Origin: Verrucomicrobiota bacterium JB024
GTDB lineage: Bacteria; Verrucomicrobiota; Verrucomicrobiia; Opitutales; Cerasicoccaceae
DNA length: 64,000 nucleotides
Reading direction: 5' to 3'
Assembly (NCBI GenBank): GCA_030673825.1
Contig: JAUTCS010000073.1
Location: 1 to 64,000 of the forward strand
Shown here: piece by piece, positions 26,159-35,157 of the stretch
How the letters are laid out: every line of letters begins with the position of its first letter
How positions within the stretch are numbered: the first letter of the stretch is position 1
Made by a program: the position numbers and the translations under genes
Notes under the pieces: generated by a model
Seen by the model: only the letters and a program-made list of their open reading frames with translations
What the model was told of the DNA's origin: nothing
Databases searched by the model: none

Positions 26159-26244
26159 GCTAAATGGGATGTTGCTTAGACGGGGCAGTGACCGGAGGGA
26201 GCGATGGGGCGGAGCCCCATCATTGCCAGCGGAGGCACTCTGCC

Positions 26245-28509
26245 TTAGTCGTCGTCGCGGCGACGGCGGTCACCGCCACGGCCACCACGGTCTCCGCCAC
26301 GGCCACGATCGCCACCACGGCCACGGCGATCGCCGCGGTCACCACGATCGCCGGAGCGTTCGGGCTTGGGCTTGGGCTCGTAGGGGATGCCCTGGGCTTC
26401 GGCGAGGGCGGCACGGCGGCTCAGGCGGACCTTGCCGCGGTCGTCACGACCGATGCACTTGACCACGATCTCGTCGCCGACCTTGCACACGTCCTCGACC
26501 TTTTCGACCCGGAAGTCGGCCAGTTCGGAAACGTGGACGAGGCCTTCCTGGCCCGGCAGGCATTCGACGAAGGCGCCGAATTCCTTGATCGAGCGGACGA
26601 TGCCCTTGTAGGTCTTGCCGTCTTCGATCTCGGCGGTGACCATCTCGACTTCCTTGACCGCGCGGGCCATGCTCTCGCCGTCGGTGGCGAAGACATAGAC
26701 CTTGCCGCTGTTGTCTTCGGCGATGTCGATCTGCGCGCCGGTGATTTCGGTGATGCGCTTGATGTTCTTGCCGCCGGGGCCGATGAGGGCGCCGATCTTT
26801 TCGGGGTCGATCTGGAGGGTCTCGATGCGCGGGGCGTGTTCCTTCAGCTCAGCGTTGGGCTGGGCGATGGCGCCGGTGATGTACCCGAGGATCTTGTCGC
26901 GGGCGATCTTGTTGCGCTTGATCGCTTCCTTGGCGATTTCGAAGGGCAGGCCGTGGATCTTGAGGTCGAGCTGGAAGCCGGTGATGCCTTCGCTCGTGCC
27001 ACAGATCTTGAAGTCCATGTCGCCGAAGTGGTCTTCAGCGCCGATGATGTCGGTCAGGATGACGTGCTGGTTGATCTTTCCGCTCTCGTCGGTCTTGGTG
27101 ACGAGGCCGCAGGAGATACCGGCGACGGGGGCGGTGATCGGCACGCCGGCGTCCATCAGGGCGAGGGTACCGCCGCAGACCGAGGCCATGGAGGTCGAGC
27201 CGTTGGACTCCATGATGTCGGAGACCACGCGGATGGCGTAGGGGAAGTCGTCCTCAGCCGGGAGCACGGGCAGGAGCGAACGCTCGGCCAGCGCGCCGTG
27301 GCCGATCTCGCGACGGCCGGGGCCGGTGAAGCGGCCGCATTCGCCGACGGAGAAGGGCGGGAAGTTGTAGTGCAGGATGAACGACTTCGAGCGGGGACCG
27401 CCGGTGAGGCCGTCCAGGTCCTGGGTGTCGCGGGTGGTGCCGAGCGTGACGTTGACGACGCTCTGGGTCTCACCGCGCTGGAACAGGGCCGAGCCGTGCA
27501 CGCGGGGGAGCACGTCGGTTTCGCAGTAAATGTCGCGTAGGTCTTCGGGTCCGCGGCCATCGACGCGCTTGCCGGAGTCGAGGATGTTCTGGCGATAGAC
27601 TTCCTCCTGGAGGACTTCAAAGGCCATGGAGATCTGGTTTTCGTCGAAGGCTTCTTCGCCGACCTTTTCTTCCACGTACTTGGAGCACTCGTCCTTGAGG
27701 GCGTTGACGGCGGCCTCGCGGTCCTGCTTCTTGTCCTGGAAGACGGCTTCGGCCAGCTTACCGGCGGTCTGCTCACGGCACATTTCGAGGATTTCGGGCT
27801 TGGCGTTGTGCAGCTCGAATTCCTTCTTGGCCTTGGCCACCTGGGCGGCGAGGTCCTTCTGGGCGGCGATCAGCGGCTGGATGGCTTGGTGGGCGAACTC
27901 CAGCGCCTCGACGAAGCGGTCGTCCTCCATCTGGTCGGCCGAGCCTTCGATCATCATCATTTCGTTTTCGTTACCGACGTAGATGAGGTCCAGGGTGGAC
28001 TCGAACATCTGCTCGTTGGTCGGGTTGACGACGAACTCGCCGTCAATCTCGCCGAGGCGGACACAGGCGATGGGGCCGTTCCACGGGATGTCGGAGCACA
28101 TGATGGCGGCGGAGGCGCCGTTGACCATCAGGACGTCCGGTTCGTTAACCAGGTCGGTGGTCATCAGGATGCCGATGACTTGCACTTCATTGAGGAAGCC
28201 CTTGGGGAAAAGCGGGCGCAGGGGACGGTCGCACAGGCGCGAGGTCAGGATTTCCTTTTCGGAGGGGCGGCCTTCGCGCTTGAAGTACCCGCCCGGGAAA
28301 CGCCCGGCGGCGGAGAACTTTTCGCGGTAGTCAACCGTCAGGGGGAAGAAGTCCTGGCCGGGCCGCATCGTGGTGGCGGCGGTGGCGCTGACGAAAACTT
28401 CCGTTTCCCCCAGGGAGATAGTGACAGCGCCGCTGGCCTGCTTGGCGATGGAGCCTGTCGAGATCGTGATTCCGAGGTCACCGGCGGTGACCGAGTATTT
28501 TTGCTTCAT
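26245..28509 (-). CDS. pnp: Polynucleotide phosphorylase
   Basis: 754 residues. It degrades RNA 3'-5' using phosphate and is part of the RNA degradosome. Two RNase PH domains, an alpha-helical linker, a KH domain ([17 protein letters not shown]) and an S1 domain ([19 protein letters not shown]) are in the usual order, with catalytic GDMDFKICG in the second PH domain. After S1 comes a tail of about 45 residues made of GDRGDRG and RGRGG units ending in RRRRDDD, an RGG-type RNA-binding extension. rpsO lies upstream, the classic rpsO-pnp order, but with its own terminator between. Confidence 0.97.
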   Translation of the reverse strand: MKQKYSVTAGDLGITISTGSIAKQASGAVTISLGETEVFVSATAATTMRPGQDFFPLTVDYREKFSAAGRFPGGYFKREGRPSEKEILTSRLCDRPLRPLFPKGFLNEVQVIGILMTTDLVNEPDVLMVNGASAAIMCSDIPWNGPIACVRLGEIDGEFVVNPTNEQMFESTLDLIYVGNENEMMMIEGSADQMEDDRFVEALEFAHQAIQPLIAAQKDLAAQVAKAKKEFELHNAKPEILEMCREQTAGKLAEAVFQDKKQDREAAVNALKDECSKYVEEKVGEEAFDENQISMAFEVLQEEVYRQNILDSGKRVDGRGPEDLRDIYCETDVLPRVHGSALFQRGETQSVVNVTLGTTRDTQDLDGLTGGPRSKSFILHYNFPPFSVGECGRFTGPGRREIGHGALAERSLLPVLPAEDDFPYAIRVVSDIMESNGSTSMASVCGGTLALMDAGVPITAPVAGISCGLVTKTDESGKINQHVILTDIIGAEDHFGDMDFKICGTSEGITGFQLDLKIHGLPFEIAKEAIKRNKIARDKILGYITGAIAQPNAELKEHAPRIETLQIDPEKIGALIGPGGKNIKRITEITGAQIDIAEDNSGKVYVFATDGESMARAVKEVEMVTAEIEDGKTYKGIVRSIKEFGAFVECLPGQEGLVHVSELADFRVEKVEDVCKVGDEIVVKCIGRDDRGKVRLSRRAALAEAQGIPYEPKPKPERSGDRGDRGDRRGRGGDRGRGGDRGGRGGDRRRRDDD

Positions 28510-28631
28510 GGGATTCTTTGTGATTTCGGGATATGCCGGAGACGGATCGGACGTCGGTGAAAATGCGCCGGCATGACGCTAAGGGTTTTATCCGGAGACA
28601 GCCGCGCGCGGCGGGTGTGCCCCGGGTCGAT

Positions 28632-28664
28632 AAAAAAGCCGCCCAAACACTGTATGGGCGGCCT
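28632..28664 (-). terminator. Terminator between rpsO and pnp
   Basis: On the minus strand GCCGCCCA pairs with TGGGCGGC and is followed by TTTTTT. It lies just after the rpsO stop and before pnp; read-through or a second promoter must serve pnp. Confidence 0.9.
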
Positions 28665-28673
28665 TTGCTGGGA

Positions 28674-28940
28674 CTAGCGGCGCAGACCGAGGCGGCTGAT
28701 CAGCTCGTTGTACTTGTCGAGCTGGGTCCGCTTCAGGTAGTTGAGCAACTTTCTGCGGCGCGAGGTCATCGCGATCAGCCCGCGGCGCGAGTGGAAGTCC
28801 TTCCGGTGCGTGCGCAGGTGGTCGGTGAGGTGAGCGATACGGGCCGACAGAAGCGCAACCTGCACTTCGCACGAGCCGGTGTCCTTGTCGTGGACCTTGT
28901 ATTCTCCGATAACCTTGTTTTTGTCTACAGCTTCAGCCAT
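28674..28940 (-). CDS. rpsO: 30S ribosomal protein S15
   Basis: 88 residues from ATG 28940 ([20 protein letters not shown]). S15 binds 16S rRNA helices 20-22 early in 30S assembly. The motif [15 protein letters not shown] and the C-terminal [20 protein letters not shown] are invariant family features. In other bacteria S15 represses its own mRNA by binding the leader; the GC-rich leader upstream (28941-29100) has several possible hairpins but I cannot assign one. Confidence 0.97.
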   Translation of the reverse strand: MAEAVDKNKVIGEYKVHDKDTGSCEVQVALLSARIAHLTDHLRTHRKDFHSRRGLIAMTSRRRKLLNYLKRTQLDKYNELISRLGLRR

Positions 28941-29144
28941 AATGATTTTTTCGATTGCACGGTGCCCGGACCGCCTCAGGGGAGGGGTCGTACCCCCAGC
29001 CACTCGCCGGAAGTACCGTTGACAACGCCCGAGGGCGCTGGACCGCGGAGGCGGGCGAACGAGCCGCCGGCCTCTAACGCAAAGGTCAGAAGCATGCGGG
29101 TTTACCGCCGCCTTTCAAGGACATTTTTCACCCCTTTTCGGGGC

Positions 29145-29183
29145 AAAAAAACGGCCCTTTCTGTGTCAAACAGAAGGGGCCGT
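29145..29183 (-). terminator. Strong terminator with no gene upstream (minus strand)
   Basis: ACGGCCCCTTCTG pairs with CAGAAAGGGCCGT and is followed by seven T on the minus strand. No coding gene lies upstream for 680 bases, which suggests it ends a non-coding transcript. Confidence 0.85.
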
Positions 29184-29281
29184 CCGAGGGACCGGGCGTT
29201 ACGACGCCCGTGACTGCCGGGGGGGGATTCGGGCCTCGAAGGTAGAAGTCGGCCCGGAAGCACGCTACCCGGCAGCGAATA

Positions 29282-29312
29282 CGCGGGCCGCATGCGTGCT
29301 TGCGGCCCGCTG
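29282..29312. repeat. Hairpin repeat, copy 1
   Basis: GCGGGCCGCA and TGCGGCCCGC form a perfect 10-bp stem around TGCGTGCT. A near-identical copy lies at 29519-29551, and GAGAGTC blocks occur about 50-55 bases to the right of each, so a longer degenerate unit of roughly 230 bases may be duplicated. Confidence 0.75.
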
Positions 29313-29518
29313 ACCCGTCCGTGTTGGGTCTGACTGTTCGATATCACGGACTGGCTTGAAATGAGAGTCTTGTGGGGCTTTTCTATTCCCGGTGCCAGAG
29401 GGTCGGGGTGGTGAGGGGCGATGTCCCGGAAACAGGTGGGGCGGGACGATCTTGGGGAAAGCTTTGGTAACGAATGGCTTGGGGGTAATGCGCGTCCGGG
29501 AGTTGGCCGGTAGCGCGG

Positions 29519-29551
29519 GAGCGGGCCGCATGCGTGCCTGCGGCCCGCTTG
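29519..29551. repeat. Hairpin repeat, copy 2
   Basis: Same stem as copy 1, extended by A-T pairing (AGCGGGCCGCA with TGCGGCCCGCT), loop differing by one base (TGCGTGCC). Confidence 0.75.
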
Positions 29552-29867
29552 CCATCACGAACTAACCGAAATGGTTTGAGCGTGATGGCGAGAGTCCCAC
29601 TTTAACCTATGTGGTATGCGGTTGTTCATGGGTCGGGGGTAGTTGTCTTGGGGTAGGGGCTGGCGGTTTATTCCGTTTTGCCTCTGCCTGCATATATCGG
29701 ATGAATTAGTCGGACTATAAGCGTCCAGTAATTATTTTTATTACATGCAAGGGAGTTGCACTTCCGGGCACGAGCTACGCTAGCGGGTGGTGGGGCTGCG
29801 TAGGCAGGTTTCCGGATAGCCCCCCATGGCCGCTCCCGGGATCGCCTGCGGTCTGCCCGGTAGAAAA

Positions 29868-30236
29868 TCAGCCGTTGAGGACGACGATCTCGTTGATTGT
29901 GTGGCAGCCGGGGAGGGCGTGGAGCTTGCGCAGGATGCGGTGCTGGCTGAACTGCAACTCCTGCCGAATGACGGGGCTGCCGGCGAGAATGATCAGCTTG
30001 GTGCCCTTGGCCAGGCGCTGCGGGCGACAGCGGTGGGCGGTGCGCTCGCCGACGATCTCCTTCCAGTGCGCCATGATGACGTCCTCGATGTTGTCCTTGC
30101 CGATCTGGTGGCGCTCGAAGATGACCTCAACCACGTTGTCGAGCGTGACAGGGCTGCGCGTCCGGGCCCGGCTGGCCCTTCCGGGGGTCCCCAGCAGGCT
30201 GGAAATCAGGTCTTCGACATCGGGTCGGAAGTGCAT
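29868..30236 (-). CDS. DUF721 (DciA-like) domain protein
   Basis: 122 residues from ATG 30236. The pattern IEDVIMAHWKEIVGERTAHR followed by basic RPQRLAKGTKLIIL and a final KLHALPGCHTINEIVV is that of DUF721 proteins, related to DciA, which helps load the replicative helicase in many bacteria lacking DnaC. That role here is an inference. Longer in-frame starts up to 30488 overlap the HAD gene and lack similarity. An imperfect hairpin (about 30245-30290) sits just upstream. Confidence 0.75.
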   Translation of the reverse strand: MHFRPDVEDLISSLLGTPGRASRARTRSPVTLDNVVEVIFERHQIGKDNIEDVIMAHWKEIVGERTAHRCRPQRLAKGTKLIILAGSPVIRQELQFSQHRILRKLHALPGCHTINEIVVLNG

Positions 30237-30297
30237 CTGCCCACAACCAAGCCGATTTTTCCCGTCGGTGCAAGATCGGGCTTGGGCGGGAAAGCCC

Positions 30298-30978
30298 TCA
30301 GCCCAGGCAATCGGCCAGCTCGGGCAGGCCGTCAAAGCGGTGTGCGCCGGGGAGGAGTTCACCCCGGTGGCCGACCTGGACGGCGGTCCATCCGGCGGCG
30401 AGCGCCCCGGCGATGTCCTCGTGCGGGGTGTCCCCGATGTGCATGAGGTGCTCCGGGCTCTCGCCCAGACGCTCTTGCGCGGTGGCAAACATGGCGGGGC
30501 TGGGCTTGCCCGCGCCGACCTCGGCGGAGAGGACCAGCGTGTCGAAGTACCCGTCGAGCTCGAGCGCGGTGAGCAGTCGGCGCAGGCGCTCGTCGTTGTT
30601 GGAGAGGATGCCGAGCTTGAGGCCGCGGGCCTTGAGTCGGTCGAGGATGGTGTGGACGCCGGGCAGCAGTCGCCAGCTCGCGGGCCGGGCGAAGCTCTCC
30701 CAGAGTTCGTCGAAAAGCGCGTCGAGTTTCTCCGGCGGACACAGGCCCTCGAAGGTCAGCTCGACGATTTCGCGCCAGCCGGAGCGATTGAGGATACCCC
30801 CGCGCGGCCCGGCGTTGACCTGCTTAAAGGCGCGGACAAAGCGAGCCTGCACCTCGGCGGGCTCGGCGCGGCCCCCGAAGTTAGCCAGCGCGGCGGCGTA
30901 GAGTTCGCCCACAGAGGGTTGCGGGGCCAGAAGGGTGCCCGCCACATCGAAAGTGACGGCGCGGATGTGGCTAAACAT
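30298..30978 (-). CDS. HAD-superfamily hydrolase with variant motif I (DVAGT)
   Basis: 226 residues. HAD motifs: TFDVAGTLL near the N-terminus, GILSNND (motif II), GAGKPSP (motif III Lys) and MHIGDTPHEDIAGA (motif IV). Motif I lacks the second Asp of the phosphatase DxDGT, recalling phosphonatase-type (DWAGT) or dehalogenase-type (DAYGT) members, so it may not be a simple phosphatase. Start 30978 overlaps the stop of the preceding glycosyltransferase by 8 bases, linking it to the glycan locus. Confidence 0.82.
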   Translation of the reverse strand: MFSHIRAVTFDVAGTLLAPQPSVGELYAAALANFGGRAEPAEVQARFVRAFKQVNAGPRGGILNRSGWREIVELTFEGLCPPEKLDALFDELWESFARPASWRLLPGVHTILDRLKARGLKLGILSNNDERLRRLLTALELDGYFDTLVLSAEVGAGKPSPAMFATAQERLGESPEHLMHIGDTPHEDIAGALAAGWTAVQVGHRGELLPGAHRFDGLPELADCLG

Positions 30979-31774
30979 GGCTGTCGGTATGTTGGGAAAG
31001 GCCGCGGTCGCAGCGGATTTTACCCGAGTCGATGGTCTGCTGAAGCTTACCCGCGTTGGTTTCGACGTGCTCGCGGGAGAGGCAGGGGTGGTTGAGGTGG
31101 TACACCAGCGCCCGCCCGTACACGAACTTGCGTTGCAGGCCCTTGTGGTAGAGCCGGGCGCCGACGTCGGAGTCGTCCCCGATGCCCCAGCCTTCGTAGC
31201 TCTCGTCAAAGCCGTTGATCTCCTCGAAGTCCCGGCGCCAGATACCGAGGTTGCACCCGATGATGCCGCGCATCTCGCAGTTGACCTTGATGACGGGTCG
31301 GGGCCAGCGGATGGCTTTGAAGAGGCCGCCGAGTTGCCCGCGCAGGGCTAGCGAGACGAGCCCGGTCTTGCCATCGAGGAAGTCCGGTACCGCCTGCTCC
31401 GCGATGAACGCCCGCCGCCCCTGCACAAAGTAGCCGGGCTCGGCCAGGCGCACGTGGTCCTCCACGAAGCGGCGGCCGGGGATGCAGTCCCCATCCAGCA
31501 GCACGACGTAGTCAGACTTCGAACGGGCCAGGCTCAGGTTAAGGGCGCGGCCCTTGCGGAAGCCCTTGTCCTCCTGCCAGGCGTGAATGACCGGAAAGCT
31601 TGCCCGCCCGGTCCACTGTTCGATGAGAGCTCGGGTCTCCGGGCCGGAGCCGTCGTCGCAGACCACCAGTTCGTCCGGCATGCGCGTGCCCGCCGCGACC
31701 GACCCCAGCACGCGGTCGAGAGCCCGCGGGTTGTTGTAGGTGCTGACGATCAGCGTGAGGCTGGGCGAAGTCAT
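30971..31774 (-). CDS. GT2 glycosyltransferase with galactosyltransferase-like C-terminus
   Basis: 267 residues. GT-A fold: LIVSTYNNPRALDRVLGSVA, nucleotide-sugar DXD-type LLDGDCIPG, then a Glyco_transf_7C-like region GFDESYEGWGIGDDSDVGAR that contacts the acceptor. It should add a sugar to a surface glycan on the cytoplasmic face. It lies 35 bases after the next GT2 gene and overlaps the HAD gene by 8 bases. Confidence 0.9.
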   Translation of the reverse strand: MTSPSLTLIVSTYNNPRALDRVLGSVAAGTRMPDELVVCDDGSGPETRALIEQWTGRASFPVIHAWQEDKGFRKGRALNLSLARSKSDYVVLLDGDCIPGRRFVEDHVRLAEPGYFVQGRRAFIAEQAVPDFLDGKTGLVSLALRGQLGGLFKAIRWPRPVIKVNCEMRGIIGCNLGIWRRDFEEINGFDESYEGWGIGDDSDVGARLYHKGLQRKFVYGRALVYHLNHPCLSREHVETNAGKLQQTIDSGKIRCDRGLSQHTDSHV

Positions 31775-31809
31775 CGGACGTGTGGCGGTGGCGTGGCCGG
31801 GGTACGCGC

Positions 31810-32628
31810 TCAGGAGGCGGTTTTGTCCTTTTCTATATCGGAATCGCGCAGGATGGGCTTCTCGACGCGGGGAGCGGACCAGTTCTGGCGGCTGGCGTGG
31901 TACTTGGCGTGGCGGTAAAAGGTGCCCTCGAAGCTGCCGAGAGCGATGATGAAGCCCGCCCAGCCGTCCAGGATGCCGAGTTTGAGGAAGTAGTGCTTGA
32001 AAAACGCCCACTTGGCCCGCAGCAGGGCCTTGCCGAAGCCGCTGCTCTTGTGCTGGTCCTCCAGCTTCGGGACCCCGAGGGTGGAATAGCGGTTCATCTT
32101 GTGGATGACCTCTTCGAGGTTTTTGAAGGGGAACTGCCAGATGGCGTTTTGGAGGACGCCGATGGGCTTGTCCGAGTGGCAGACGAAGCCCTCGTGCACG
32201 GGCTTGAGGTCGTAGCTCATGCTGCCCTTGCGGAAGAGCTGCGGCTGGCGGAAGTTCGGGTACCAGCCGGAGTGCTTGATCCACCGGCCCATGAAAAAGT
32301 TGCGGCGCGGCTGGCGGTAGATGTCCAGCGGGGCCTGCGGGATGAGGGCGAGGATTTCGTCGCGTACTTCGGGGGTGCAGCGTTCGTCCGAGTCGAGGCT
32401 GTAGATCCAATCCCCCGTGCAGTGCGCGATGGCCTGGTTACGCAGGTCGCCGAAGCCCTTGAACTCGACCTGCACGACGCGGGCCCCGAGGGACTCGGCA
32501 ATCTCGGCGGTGCGGTCCGTGCTGTGGGAGTCGGCCACGATGACTTCGTCGGCCCACAGAACACTCTTCACGCACTCGGCGATCTTGTCTTCCTCGTTGT
32601 AGGCGATGATGTAAGCGGAAACTTTCAT
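31810..32628 (-). CDS. GT2 glycosyltransferase, WaaE/KdtX-like
   Basis: 272 residues from ATG 32628. Begins MKVSAYIIAYNEEDKIAEC, has SLDSDERCTPE as DXD, and the GRWIKHSGWYPNFRQPQLFR motif typical of the WaaE-type lipopolysaccharide core beta-1,4-glucosyltransferases. Probably modifies lipid A-core sugar. First gene of the minus-strand block ending in the HAD gene. Confidence 0.9.
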   Translation of the reverse strand: MKVSAYIIAYNEEDKIAECVKSVLWADEVIVADSHSTDRTAEIAESLGARVVQVEFKGFGDLRNQAIAHCTGDWIYSLDSDERCTPEVRDEILALIPQAPLDIYRQPRRNFFMGRWIKHSGWYPNFRQPQLFRKGSMSYDLKPVHEGFVCHSDKPIGVLQNAIWQFPFKNLEEVIHKMNRYSTLGVPKLEDQHKSSGFGKALLRAKWAFFKHYFLKLGILDGWAGFIIALGSFEGTFYRHAKYHASRQNWSAPRVEKPILRDSDIEKDKTAS

Positions 32629-32805
32629 AACACGCGGGCACAACGGCTGTGCCGCAATTCCAGACTGTTTGCATCAGCCCGCAGATTCCAAGCAAATACT
32701 TGGGGCGCACGTTGGATGCGGGCTTCCTGACTGGGGCGGGCGTTCGTGTGCTGTTAGCGAAATTCTTTTTTAATGTTGGGTGCAACTCAGTTTCTATGCT
32801 CCTCT

Positions 32806-32914
32806 GGGAATACGGCTTTCAGCATTGCTGAAAGCCGTATTCCCGGACGCGATGCGGTAGCATCGAAAGTGCAGGCTTTGCCTGCTGCGGGGCTTGGGGG
32901 TGCAGAGCCCCCAA
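32806..32914. repeat. Cluster of four consecutive perfect hairpins
   Basis: In the 305-base gap between two minus-strand genes: an 18-bp perfect stem with a 3-base loop (32806-32844, arm GGGAATACGGCTTTCAGC); CGATGC-ggta-GCATCG (32850-32865); GCAGGC-ttt-GCCTGC (32871-32885); TTGGGGG-tgcagag-CCCCCAA (32894-32914). It looks like a mobile or REP/MITE-type element or a structured RNA. The rest of the gap (32629-32805) shows nothing clear. Confidence 0.85.
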
Positions 32915-32933
32915 TATTTATAACAAGAAATCT

Positions 32934-33803
32934 CTACCGCTTGAGGAAAAAGGTGCGCCAGGAGCGGCGCGGGCGGCGGTAGCAGTCCAGGTCGTAGTTC
33001 CAGTTGGACTGCTCGACGATGCCGAGGTAGTTGATGGCCAGCACGTCCTCGGTCTCGCCGAGGCGCGCGCCTTCCTCCCACTGCTCGCGGAACCCCCACG
33101 CCTTGAACAGCGGCTCGCGCGGGATGAGGCGGATGACCGGGTGCGTGAGCAGGAACTCGCCGTACCACTGCGTCTCGCACGGGTACTGCACGACCTGCTC
33201 GTAAAAGCTGATCCCGCGCGGCTTGGCGTAGGTCTCGTAAAGGGCTTCCCATACCTTGCACGAGTGGATGCACGGGGTCGGGGCGAAGTCGAAGTTCAAC
33301 CCCTCGCGGCCAAAGAGTTTTCTTCCCCGCTCGCGCAACTCGGTGTACTGGCGCAGGAACTTCTCCCGTCCGGCGCGGGCGGCCCAGTCGCGCTGGTGGC
33401 GACCCTCGTTCATGATCGTGTAAGGCGTGTCGGCGTCGAAGAGAAAGTCGCGCCGGTAAAAGTCCCGGATGAAGTACGAATCCGAGTCGATCATGACGAA
33501 GTTGCGGCAGATGCCCAGCCGCCAGACCTCGCTCTTGGTCACCTGCTGGAGGACGTTCGGGGTCAGCGGGGCGAATTCCTTCGCCTTCGAGGCTGCCTTC
33601 GTCAGGGCGAGGATGGCCTCCTCATGCAGCGCCGTTACCCCGAACTCCCGTACCGTCTCGGTGAAGTGCTCCTCATCGGCCTGCGGGTAAGCGACGTACA
33701 GCGGGATCGCCTCCCGGTTGTACCGCCGCACGCTCTCGGCCAGACGCCGGAAGCGCTTGGCGTCCTGGTGGTAGGATTTGCAAAAGAGGATGATGTCTTC
33801 CAT
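32934..33803 (-). CDS. DUF6492-like putative glycosyltransferase
   Basis: 289 residues. MEDIILFCKSYHQDAKRF start, MIDSDSYFIRDF with a DXD motif near residue 107, then FAPTPCIHSCKVWEAL and a C-terminal INYLGIVEQSNWNYD. The pattern resembles the DUF6492 group of uncharacterised transferases found in surface-glycan loci. It stands alone between the hairpin cluster and the divergent gene at 34037. Confidence 0.75.
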   Translation of the reverse strand: MEDIILFCKSYHQDAKRFRRLAESVRRYNREAIPLYVAYPQADEEHFTETVREFGVTALHEEAILALTKAASKAKEFAPLTPNVLQQVTKSEVWRLGICRNFVMIDSDSYFIRDFYRRDFLFDADTPYTIMNEGRHQRDWAARAGREKFLRQYTELRERGRKLFGREGLNFDFAPTPCIHSCKVWEALYETYAKPRGISFYEQVVQYPCETQWYGEFLLTHPVIRLIPREPLFKAWGFREQWEEGARLGETEDVLAINYLGIVEQSNWNYDLDCYRRPRRSWRTFFLKR

Positions 33804-34036
33804 CGGCGGGGATTGCGCTCACAGAAAAGACACTTCACCGCGCTGGCGCAAAGACTAATTTTCACCCCCGGCGGCTCCGTACCGCATTTTCGCCGAAAGG
33901 CCCGTCCATGGGAGAAGAGGTTCGCCTATCCTTGTTCTTGAGTTCGGTGATGAAACGTTAGTACACTCTGCCAGCCGGGTTGATCCGGTACATTTACGCA
34001 GCCATCACCGTTTGCTTCATTCACCGTCTGGGAATC

Positions 34037-35089
34037 ATGAGAAAAGCCTACCTCAAGTATGTCCTATGGGCGGCGTGCCTGCTTGTTCTTGCATGGGTGG
34101 TGCGCCTATTGACTGGTGCATGTTGCTTCTGGGAACTGCAGGACGATGAAGGTATCTATAGTTGTTTAGACAATGAAATTGGTGGTACTATACCCAACTG
34201 GACAGAGGAAGAGTATAAAGACCATATCCGTGCACTATTTGCCGGGGAGTTGGCTGAGCCAGTAAAAGATGCGGCGGATGTTGCAGTTGCAGATGGCTCT
34301 TTTTTACCCATGCAAAGTGCATTAATTGATAAAGAGAAATACTACATTCCAGAAGTTTTGGCGGGTGAGACATCTCAGGATAAGATGCGTCGCGCAAAGC
34401 TATACTATATTACATGTATTTCATTTATGGGCGCGGGTAATTACCGTTATTTCCTGAATGCCATGCTTGAGCGCAAAGACAGCCTCCCTCCTGTCGAGGG
34501 TGATCTTGAGATTTATCGAGCTGCCATGGCAATGTATCCAGAGATGAACGGGACTACTCTTGGCGCTCCGATGGATTTCTGGGCAGAAATGGGGCAGGGA
34601 AAATATCCCATTTACCGGCTATTGGCCATCCGAGGAGCGAGTTCATCTATTCTGCCTCAATACAGTAAGTTTGCGGTATTGAAGAGCAAATCCGTTGATC
34701 CAAGGGTTCAATACTGGTCCGCGGAACAGAAGATTCAGTTTTACCGAACGTTTCTTGACGAAGCCGATCCGAACCTCTTGAAGTCTGTTTATCGTGCTTT
34801 GGAACAATCCCCGCATCCCGAGTCGTTGGCCATTCTGGAGGAGCAGTTGGAGAATCCGATCGTTGTCGGAGATGAGCGCCTCAAGAAAATGCTTCAGAGA
34901 ATAATCGATTGGGTTAAGGGCGAGCTGTCCGGGGATATCTACAAGGTGTCGATGGCAACCACCCCGGAAGACAGCGAGTATTTCGATTTCGTGGATATTT
35001 TGCGCAAGTGGCAGGCTGAGCAGTCGTCACCCGCCGATGTTCTGGAACAAGCGGTCCCTGAGGCTGCGCAGGCGACAGAATCGCGTTAA
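34037..35089 (+). CDS. Membrane-anchored protein of unknown function, atypical composition
   Basis: 350 residues from ATG 34037. One N-terminal membrane helix (about 7-26), then a mostly helical domain with no motif I recognise (for example DKMRRAKLYYITCISFMGAG, LKSVYRALEQSPHPESLAIL). The DNA is clearly more AT-rich in its first two thirds than the neighbouring glycan genes, suggesting later acquisition. It runs opposite to both neighbours. Confidence 0.7.
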   Translation: MRKAYLKYVLWAACLLVLAWVVRLLTGACCFWELQDDEGIYSCLDNEIGGTIPNWTEEEYKDHIRALFAGELAEPVKDAADVAVADGSFLPMQSALIDKEKYYIPEVLAGETSQDKMRRAKLYYITCISFMGAGNYRYFLNAMLERKDSLPPVEGDLEIYRAAMAMYPEMNGTTLGAPMDFWAEMGQGKYPIYRLLAIRGASSSILPQYSKFAVLKSKSVDPRVQYWSAEQKIQFYRTFLDEADPNLLKSVYRALEQSPHPESLAILEEQLENPIVVGDERLKKMLQRIIDWVKGELSGDIYKVSMATTPEDSEYFDFVDILRKWQAEQSSPADVLEQAVPEAAQATESR

Positions 35090-35157
35090 GGCGGCTGGGG
35101 TACTCTCGCCCGGCGGATAGGGCGGAGGCGGTTGGGCCTTCTTGCCTGCGGCGACCC

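Larger units (their letters stand above)
29145..29600 (-). ncRNA. Candidate structured RNA (hairpin-rich, ends in a terminator)
   Basis: Between 28941 and 29867 no open frame looks real on either strand. On the minus strand, from about 29600 to 29145, hairpins follow one another: GCCATCACG with CGTGATGGC (29551-29589) around an inner AACC/GGTT; two GCGGGCCGCA stems (29283-29311, 29521-29549); CTGCCGGG with CCCGGCAG enclosing CGGGCC/GGCCCG (about 29213-29275); CGGGCG/CGCCCG (about 29193-29210); and the terminator. It does not show the conserved cores of RNase P RNA, tmRNA or SRP RNA. It could be an unknown RNA or a decayed repeat cluster. Confidence 0.4.

Noticed and set aside
26164-27540. 458-residue plus-strand frame opposite pnp
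   Set aside because: Asp/Ala/Gly/Val-rich antisense artefact of the conserved pnp gene.
29145-29600. RNase P RNA, tmRNA or SRP RNA
   Set aside because: None of their conserved core sequences could be found on either strand.
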